Position numbers and translations under genes: made by a program. Below, one piece after another: positions 55,976-64,000 of a stretch of DNA of 64,000 nt; positions within the stretch are counted from its first letter, which is position 1; each line of letters starts with the position of its first letter. The notes beneath the pieces are model-generated. The model was not told the origin of the DNA, searched no databases, and was given only the letters and a program-made list of their open reading frames with translations. This DNA comes from Dastarcus helophoroides (lineage: Eukaryota; Arthropoda; Insecta; Coleoptera; Bothrideridae): contig CM053335.1 in assembly GCA_028583605.1 (NCBI GenBank), forward strand, positions 18,735,847 through 18,799,846. The letters are read 5' to 3'.

Positions 55976-56782
55976 GTTCATGTCTTCCTGACTTCTCTAG
56001 AAGTGCAAAATTTGGAAAGGGATGAACAAAATAAATAAATGCGAATAGCATAAAATTAGTTATTAATTTGATGATATGCATGTAAGCTTCTTGGGTTTAA
56101 TAAAAATTTTACAAAACTGCCGATGAGTAACAATATGATTGTATTTGTATGTATGCGTGGTTGTTCATTTTAATAATAATTACTGCTAACCTATCTACGA
56201 CATACGTTAAACACATATTTTCAAAGTCAATGTGTTGATTGTTTTCATTTGAATACCTGATATGTTACAACATTAAAGAGTTGAAATAATCCCAATAGAG
56301 ACAGGGAGGTTTTACTTTCAACCATTCATATCAATATGACATGATACATAAGCAAAAGAATATTTTGTCCTTTATATTTTTCTGGGACGTTTAACGTTTC
56401 AAGTTCGTTCAATATTTCAGCAATTACACGAGTTCACGGTCAAAGATATATCAATTTTACTTCAAGGGAATTTCGGGAGGATAATTACGGTTTTATAGTA
56501 TGATCTTCTGTTGGTTCATGGTAGTAAAGCTCATATTATTGGAAAAGGAAGTAAGCCGCTTGTTGCCGTTAGATCTTAAGGAAGTCTCTCGAATGAAGGT
56601 TACGTAATATATAATCATGTTTATAGCACAACCAACAATCAACGTAACATGCCAATAATGATTTTTAAACTGAACAACGAAAATTTAGAGTGATTATTAA
56701 AGAGAAATGTTAAATTAACCCTAAAAGGCTTTTTCTAAAACTGGTTATGTTATTGGTTCCTAAAAGTAAAGATGATAACTAT

Positions 56783-56982
56783 ACTGACTTCACTCAGGGA
56801 AAGGCGACCGCGTTTATATAGATCCCGGTCCGGGTTCTAGAAGAATTCGGCAGATAAGGCTTATCGTTTGCCGAAATTTCTGGAGCGCTTATCTGCCGGT
56901 TGATTAATTATCGCGGCCGCTTCCTCTTATCAAATTTTCTAAAAAAGTCCCTAACTAAATTTTACAATTACATTTCGTTACA
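56783..56982 (-). mobile_element. LTR fragment, minus strand, same family as the solo LTR
   Basis: Matches the U3 part of 19494-19840: GGGAAAGGCGACCGC, GGGTTCTAGAAG, GATAAGGCTTATCGTTTGCC, TTATCGCGGCCGCTTCC and the end TTTCGTTACA. The R and U5 part is missing on its left side. Confidence 0.8.
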
Positions 56983-57128
56983 CTTTGTTTATTACGTTTA
57001 CATGTTTATTATTGGTTCTCCTAAAATTGCACAACCTAGCAAGTTCTACACATTTTAAAAAGAACGTAAGTATTTGCGGTAGCATTTACTTTTTAGAAAA
57101 TATATACTACACGTGTTAGTGCAAATAA

Positions 57129-57975
57129 TATTTAATGGTATCGAATATTGTGAGTAATACAATACTAGCGAACATAAAATTCGTAGATCAAATCCTTAGA
57201 AAAATCACTGCAAGAAAATGTCAAGCAACACATCGTATCAGCAAAGCTGTTTTTATTTTCCATCAAAATTTAGCAAGGGATTCAGGAAAATTATATAAGC
57301 TGCAAATTAATGCCAGATATAGAAAAAGTCGTCTCATCGAAGCTAAACTTCGAGACTGTATTGCACAACGAAAACTACTCGTATCGAAACAAAACCGCCT
57401 AAAACGAATTTTATTCGCTAAACAGCATATTAATAAGTCCATGTTCTTTTGAAAAAATGCAACCTAAACGATGAATCGAAGCTCAGGATAACTCCAACTG
57501 AAAATAAGGCGTGCTTATGAAGACCAACGAATGTCCAAGGTACATAATAAAAACAATCAAATATGGTGGTGGTCTCTGCACTAGCATAAGAATCAATATT
57601 CATGATATGATCTTGGGCCAATATAAGATTCATAGTGAAGAATCAGTTTGTGTATAAAAAGTATTGTGCAAAATCATAGGCTACCTTTTCAATCAATGGC
57701 CTTTGTTATGTTTTTTATGCATTTTTTTTTTGCATGATGCCGGTCAGATTATTAGAGATTTATACTGGTGAGCCCAAAGCTCTGACTTAAATCCATTGGG
57801 AAACTTATGGCATGACATTTCAATAGTAATTGGGGTAAAACAAAACCGAAAAACTTGCCAGAATTGTAGAAGGTGATACGATTATTTGACGGAATATTCC
57901 TATCCAACGTTTTCCCACTTACAATTCGTAGAAACTATGGCTGATCGCTATGCTGCAGTTGTAAAAAATTATATT
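57129..57975 (+). pseudogene. Tc1-like transposase relic
   Basis: An open stretch of 105 codons (57135-57452) ends in AKLRDCIAQRKLLVSKQNRL and RILFAKQHINK, matching the region before the first catalytic Asp in Tc1-type transposases. Later fragments in shifted frames give TIKYGGG (about 57555), then SSDLNPLGNLW (about 57785), the conserved motif before the last acidic residue, and MADRYAAVVK (about 57940). Stops and frame changes separate them, so it is inactive. Confidence 0.82.
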
Positions 57976-58173
57976 AAAAGATTAGTATGTAGTGGCATAC
58001 TAATTTTTTACCGAATTACTTTTTTTGTTTAACTTATTTTATTAATATCGTGAGGGTGCTATTTAGTTGAACAATAATAAGGTGACACATTTTTTACATT
58101 CTATGATATTTGCTTCTTATAATTAGATACGTTATATTTTGTTGTGCACCTATATTCTTTAGCTATACACTAT

Positions 58174-58383
58174 TGTTACACATACTTCACCTTACGAATT
58201 GAAATTATTAAATACTTTAATATACTTTCCCTCGAGTCAGTCAGTTAGAAGTCAGTGTAGTTAGTGGGTTAGCAATTAGTAAATAAGTAGTGAGTTACTG
58301 TTCAGTTGAAGTGTGCCGAGGTAATTTAGTAATAAAGTGGTATAATCCATCATGTGTAATCAATCGAACCGATAAGCCCCACA
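58174..58383 (+). mobile_element. LTR fragment, + strand, related to the solo LTR (R-U5 part)
   Basis: Contains GTCAGTCAGTTAGAAGTCAG, TAGTGGGTTAGCAATTAG, AATAAAGTGGTATAATCC and CAATCGAACCGATAAG, matching the R-U5 half of the solo LTR in reverse complement. The U3 region before it lacks the GCGGCCGC segment, so it is diverged or recombined. Confidence 0.7.
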
Positions 58384-59744
58384 ACGATGACATAAAAAAA
58401 TCAACAAATTTTTAAAATGAAATTTGTATCTAGAGTATTATGATAGATAACTAAGGTATTATAATTGAAACTAACGTATTATGTGCTACTAAGTTATTAC
58501 GAAGCTGCTCTAATATTATGAGGTCAATAATTATCAATAAATATTTAACTTAAAGAACACTTAATTTCCAATGATACGATAAAAATTTTATTTTAATACA
58601 CGAGACTGGACTTAGACAACGCTTAAAATGGATAAACTTTACGTATTGGAAAGTAGCAATGCAGAACGAAAATGTACTACATAATAGAAAAATTACCTGC
58701 ATATTTGATGGAAATCATTCCTCAAAACTCGAAGGGGTATTAGAGGTCGCTGCTCCAATCACTGCACCTTCAAACACAACCTTGAGTGTCAACCGTTCAT
58801 ATTATAAGCACTTTTAAAACATTTCACAGCTTGATGGAAGGTTAAAAAGTTCCTGACAACGATCAATACCATTCGCCACATTTTTACAACGAATTATGCC
58901 AGTTTTTGCCTAATTTATGGTATATGTATATTATATTATGTTGGAACACGCGACAAGTGCTAATCCATTTCGTTCTTTTGGCGTAAATAGTTTTACAGAG
59001 CTGGACAGACATAATGAGTGTTTATCAGCTGTGCGAAAACTTATTTGTCCGATCGGGTATAAAGCTAATGAATTTGGAAACACAAATCAGTTTCAACAGA
59101 TACCTAATTCAATACAATTTATATTATATAAAATAATGTGTAGGACGATAAAATTTAAATTTCAACTTGGCGGTCAACCTCAATCACAGATGTCAGCCTG
59201 ACTGTCACTGACAGCTCCCGCACTTCTTTTAGACAGACAGAGAAGTCGATGCAAGTTGCACAGTTGGCGTTACAAGATGTGTGTTCGAGCGAATAATTTT
59301 GGTTATTAGATGACTCAATTTTTATTTTCACAGGCCGAGTAGCTCCCCCTTACAAATTATTTCATTGTTGTTGATTACTTAAATAATTATTAACATTTTT
59401 CATTTAATTCGAATCGAAGCGAAAGAGATTTTGGTAAAATTCAGTAAATTCGGAATGAAAGAAAATTCAATAATACAGAATGCTTCAGAATAAGATGCTT
59501 AAGGAGCACAATCCTTCGGTGATTCTAAGAAAAAAATGCATGTTAAAATATGTTTGGATCCGTTTTACTGGCGACCGCGCTAAATATGTCCTCGAATATT
59601 CTTAAAAAAATGGTTTGCAACCTTTTTTTCAAAATATTAGTACTAGTTTCATCAATCTTCATTTCTTGGTAAAAATGCTCCCTTGTTTTTTTTTTGTCTG
59701 ACGTGCGGTTTTCGATTTCAAAAATTTGGTCGTTACATTTTTTT

Positions 59745-59815
59745 TTTTGTGGAACGCACTGGTCCTTAGTTACCTTTTTTGGTTTCAGGGAACAAGATTT
59801 GTGTATCAGTTTTTC
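59745..59815. mobile_element. Fragment of family A palindromic element
   Basis: CGCACTGGTCCTTAGTTACC and TTTCAGGGAACAAGATTTGT recur at 861-905 with the same spacing style. Only one arm is present. Confidence 0.5.
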
Positions 59816-61654
59816 GTCCATAAAAATAGATAAACCAGAATATCGATCTTATCAAATATTAATATCGATAACTGAAATATTCACACGTATGAGACTGTTT
59901 ATTCAATATTTGATTTTTAGAGTTCGATTGAGGATGATACAATATGTTGCGCATCCTTTCAATACAAATTACAAATGGTCGATAATGTTGTACTGTATAA
60001 TACTGACCGTCGATGGGCCGCTTAAAGTTACAATTTCTAATAGCGGGAGTATACTAAAATTAAACATCAAATGCATCGATTGATGTTCTCAAAATGTTTG
60101 ATTTTAATGATGACATGCCTCGTTGCCTAAAATTTAAGCACTGTTCGCGTTTATTATGTTTCATCGAGTTTCAACTAAAATAAAAAATGACATGAATTTG
60201 TATGAGAATACGATCGTCAGATCGTTACTTGCACTATTACAGTAGGAACAATTTTGCGCTTTAGGCTATAATCCGAAGTGAAAAAATAATTTAACAAATA
60301 TTTCGTAAGATTTGGTAAACTTCAAAATGATCTGTTTTGAATTTTATACAAACAATTTATTGAAGACCTTTGAACCTTAGTACTTGTATACATATTTGAA
60401 TTATTTTCATAGAAGCTCGTATAATGCTGCTCGTTTATATCATTTTTAAAAAAGTGAAAAATGAAATGCTTATAAGAATTTTCAATGTCAAAGCAATTAC
60501 TAGGCGATTACGCATAATCGCTTAGTAATTATATATAATGACTAAATTCCCTAGTCAAAGTCATAAATTAATCAAATAATTGACATTTCTCACCCTTACT
60601 TTCTGGAATTCTTCAATATTCATAACTATTAAACTTTATTAACAATTAAAACAACAACAGATATTAAAAATTCCACGATATTTCTTTAAATATTTGCTAG
60701 GACCGGACCAGGTTTCGTTTTACAGCATCTTTGGCGGTATAACCGTTTGCAGGAAAACATATTCTTTTTCCTTTTGAGTACCTAATAAGTTTATTCAGGC
60801 TGAGTCATTAGTATGGTAAGGCCCTGCAGCTCCTACAATTATTTTGATAACAAAAATCTTTCTAGTACAAAGATACATCACCACGACGCGCACATTTTAA
60901 AATTATTTTTCAATACACAGGATGAACATATGCAGAGTGATGCATTAAATTTACCTTTTTTTGAATAGAACGAACACCCTACATGTTCGAATGTAGTACA
61001 AAATGCTAATTAAACTGATATCAAACAATAGGGTCTGCAATTGATACTGTTTGAGATATTTAAAAAACTTATGAAATTTGAGTCCAATTTGGAAGCTTGT
61101 TTGAAAGACCGAAAACAATTAAATGATTTTATTTTTAGTGCAGATTATTATAGAATGTCCTTTGATTGGAAAATAATGTAATTGTAATTACATAACATTT
61201 GCTGTTGTACAGGGTTATTAGCTGATTAGCAAAATTTTCCCAAAAGTTTAAATGGCACACCCTGTATATTATTTTCTATTTTTATTAAGCAACAACTAAG
61301 CTTTGATTTAATGTAAACATTTGTGGGTCTAGCTTTTATAATTTGAGAGTTATTTTCCTTTAAATTTAATTTTAAAAAAATGTGAATATTTTGGTGCTTA
61401 ATATGCATCTATAATTGGAGTTGTTAAAAACTTACTTGTCTGCGGTAATGAAAAATACTAATAAACAAACTATTTCATAAATATAAAACACAGGGCTCCA
61501 TTTTAAATCACCATTACAAATGGTTATAATTTTAAATAATTACCAATTATAACATCGGCACACTAATTGTATGAACAAGTCATCAGGTGACACTTTATAT
61601 CCCTTAGAAATACGATGAACGTCATTTAAATCTAAATAACTCTAATTGATTTAA

Positions 61655-61840
61655 AAAGCGCGGGGCCAACTTTTACGCTTAGTTATCGCGTTTGTAGATT
61701 GAGCAACAGTTTGATTGACCCGAGCCTCACTAGTATGAAGGCTGGCGTCTTCGGGCGCTGCTACGCGCCGGGGCGCAGAGCATGGTAGACGATAGGCGTC
61801 GCGCGCACTAATCGTGACCCTGCCGATTAGGTCAAGGTAC
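61655..61840. other. CpG-rich island, possible promoter or 5' exon
   Basis: A short stretch with many CG dinucleotides (TACGCGCCGGGGCGCAGAGC, GCGTCGCGCGCAC) in an otherwise AT-rich area. The minus-strand open frame through it has no recognisable domain. A promoter or untranslated first exon of a minus-strand gene is possible, as is a transposon remnant. Confidence 0.3.
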
Positions 61841-62159
61841 AATGTTAATATCAACACGTGACTGCAACAACTGCATTTTACATACACATTTGCTTTGTTT
61901 AGCCGACTGCTGACAGGACGATCGAATGCTGACGAATTTATAACACTCGAACAGTACGATCCTTCCTGTCAACTTTATTCCTTCATTCGAAATTGATGAT
62001 GTATATTTTATAGATATCTATTATTTTTAGAACAAGCATTGTTACTTTGTGAAGAGACCCCTCAGGCATTTTATCTCGTTAAATATTGCAGAAGGTCTTT
62101 CCGGTTTGATTTTTTGTCGATAGTACACTTTAAGGCCATTTTTAGTGTCACGCGGGTGG

Positions 62160-62260
62160 GCAGGTTACATTTGTTTGCATCAAGTTATTTAGTGTATCAA
62201 GGGTGACCACTAGACGATCCACACTAAATGACTTAATGCATACAAATGCAATCTTGAATA
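62160..62260. repeat. Imperfect hairpin of about 32-bp arms
   Basis: ATTTGTTTGCATCAAGTTAT followed by TTAGTGTATC pairs with GATCCACACTAAATGACTTA followed by ATGCATACAAATGC, around a 30-bp loop. No coding role is visible. Confidence 0.6.
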
Positions 62261-62640
62261 CTCGCGCACGGGTAACGGGCAGTGGCGTGCAGTGCCATTT
62301 GAGACAGGGTAGACAAATAGATATCCGATAATTTCGATACAGACAAAAGTACACCTTGGAGTAAATGTAATGTAGCAAAAATTATCGTGTACTTACAGAG
62401 GAGAAAGTCGTTGCAAGAATCCTATTCGCAAGTTTGAATGTGGAACTAAATTTTATGAATTACTAGTAGACCCAGCAAACTTTGTTTTACCAAAATCAGG
62501 AGTTGATCATATAAGGGTGAAAATTTAGAATTGTACGTTATTTCTAGGAAATATTTTTTTAGGAAATATTTTTTTTAGGAAATATTTTTAAAAATAACTA
62601 ACATTATCTCGTAAGTGTGTGGGGATGTAATTATAATTGA

Positions 62641-64000
62641 AAAATTTCACATAAATCTTGAAAGCTACGGTCGGGAGAGTCATGAGAAAATGCGAAGATC
62701 CAAATTTATACACTTTGGGGACTTCTATCGTTAAAACGAATAATCGAAGGCCAATATAAGAGCCGAATTCGGTAGCAGTATCTCAAAATTGACTAAAATA
62801 GACACATTTAACATTTATTTCATTTAAATCTTGACAGCTACGGTCGGGAGAGACTTGGGAAAAAACGAAGATCCAAATTTATACACTTTGGGGACTTCTA
62901 TCGTTAAATCGAATAATCGAAGGCCAATATAAGAGCCGAATTCGGTAGCAGTATTTCAAAATTGACTAAAATAGACACATTTAACATTTATTTCATTTAT
63001 ATCTTGACAGCTACGGTCGGGAGAGACTTGGGGAAAAAGTGAAGATCCAAATTTATACACTTTGGGGACTTCTATCATTAAAACGAATAATGGAAGGCCA
63101 ACATAAAAGCCAAATTCGTTAGCAGCATCTCAAAGTTGAATAAATTAGGCACATTTTACATTTATTTCATTTAAATCTTGTCAGCTACGGTCGGGAGAGA
63201 CATGGGAAAAAGCGAAGATTCAAATTTATACACTTTGGGGACTTCTATCGTTAAAACCAATAATCGAAGGCCAACATAAAAGCCAAATTCGGTAGCAGCA
63301 TCTAAAAATTGACTAAATTAGACAAATTTTACGTTTATTTCACATAAATCTTGAAAGCTACGGTCGGGAGAGTCATGGGAAAATGCGAAGATCCAAATTT
63401 ATACACTTTGGGGACTTCTATCGTTAAAACGAATAATCGAAGGCCAATATAAGAGCCGAATTCGGTAGCAGTATCTCAAAACTGACTAAAATAGACACAT
63501 TTAACATTTATTTCATTTAAATCTTGACAGCTACGGTCGGGAGAGACTTGGGAAAAAGCGAAGATCCAAATTTATACACTTTGGGGACTTCTATCGTTAA
63601 ATCGAATAATCGAAGGCCAATATAAGAGCCGAATTCGGTGGCAGTATCTCAAAATTGACTAAAATAGACACATTTAACAATTATTTCATTTAAATCCTGA
63701 CAGCTACGGTCGGGAGAGACATGGGAAAATGCGAAGATCCAAATTTATAGACTTTGGGCACCTCTATCGTTAAAACGAATAGTCGAAGGCCAATTCAAAA
63801 GCCAAATTCGGTAGCAGCATTTCAAAATTGACTAAATTAGACAAATTTTACAATTACTTCATTTAAATCCTGACAGCTGCGGTCGCGAGAGACATGGAAA
63901 AGAGCGAAGATTCAAATGTATACACTTTGGGGACTTGTATCGTTAAAAGAAATAAGCGAAGGCCAATTTAAAAGCCAAATTCGGTAGCAACATCTCAAAA
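62641..64000. repeat. 173-bp satellite array with four-monomer higher-order period
   Basis: GCTACGGTCGGGAGAG or a close variant recurs at 62664, 62837, 63010, 63184, 63357, 63530, 63703 and 63876, i.e. every 173-174 bp. Monomers 1 and 5 share CACATAAATCTTGAAAG and GTCATG; 2 and 6 share CGTTAAATCGAATAAT; 4 and 8 share GAAGATTCAAAT. This gives a period of 692-693 bp. The array runs off the window end. It starts just after three copies of AGGAAATATTTTTT (about 62547-62592). Confidence 0.97.

Larger units (their letters stand above)
47536..62640. other. Gene-poor, repeat-rich stretch upstream of the tail-anchored gene
   Basis: No exon with good splice sites and coding character was found on either strand. 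The missing 5' exons of the tail-anchored gene could be here or beyond the window. Recognisable contents are the foldback elements (48963 and 54710), LTR pieces (50700, 56783, 58174), a Tc1-like relic (57129), MITEs and a GC-richer island near 61655. The rest, including 52330-54700 and 59820-61650, shows nothing I can name. Confidence 0.55.

Noticed and set aside
58917..59201. Plus-strand open frame of 94 codons
   Set aside because: No recognisable motif and no splice sites; probably chance in AT-rich DNA.
59694..60083. Longest small open frame (129 codons) upstream of the satellite
   Set aside because: It begins inside a family A MITE fragment and has no domain; hydrophobic and Ser/Ile-rich in the way AT-rich noise translates.
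62641..64000. CRISPR array
   Set aside because: The whole 173-bp unit is conserved, with no short repeat and unique spacer pattern, and the genome is eukaryotic.

Overview
The window is AT-rich eukaryotic DNA, almost certainly from an insect or other arthropod. Genes are split by introns ranging from about 50 nt to 9 kb, splice sites follow GT-AG, and the space between exons is full of transposon relics. Protein-coding content is low: one complete gene and the 3' part of another.

The main gene (7856-38556, + strand, 19 coding exons, about 1086 residues when joined) is a membrane-bound adenylate cyclase. Recalled similarity is closest to type 3 (ADCY3; Ac3 in fly nomenclature). I rebuilt every exon from splice sites and reading phase. 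The protein has six membrane segments, the C1a catalytic half, a short C1b, six further membrane segments, the C2a catalytic half and an acidic tail. All catalytic residues I could align are present. The reading frame nevertheless breaks twice by one extra base: at 8132 in exon 1, which creates an immediate TAA, and at about 29943 in exon 7. Assembly errors, a young pseudogene or, less likely, programmed frameshifting could explain this.

A second gene lies tail-to-tail with it on the minus strand (43013-47535). Four exons are visible, giving the last 300 residues of a serine-rich protein with a C-terminal membrane anchor and a DSGIES phosphodegron-like motif. I do not recognise the family, and its 5' exons were not found.

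Layout: 1-7828 is gene-free, with low-complexity A/T arrays, small palindromic elements and a GC-richer island. 7856-38556 is the cyclase gene, with introns holding a LINE copy and LINE 3' ends, tRNA-derived SINEs, a solo LTR, a hAT-like element, MITEs and a pentanucleotide microsatellite. 38557-43012 is the convergent intergenic region with a TIR element. 43013-47535 is the tail-anchored gene. 47536-62640 has no recognised exon but holds two foldback elements of about 1.2 kb, LTR pieces and a Tc1-like transposase relic. From about 62641 to the window end there is a 173-bp satellite whose monomers show a four-monomer higher-order period of about 693 bp.

The two genes share no visible pathway beyond a speculative link: the tail-anchored protein has two RRRS sites that would suit cAMP-dependent kinase. 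The points most worth checking are the two frame breaks in an otherwise intact cyclase, the higher-order satellite, and the dispersed repeat families (SINE, foldback elements, A/T arrays), which seem specific to this lineage.
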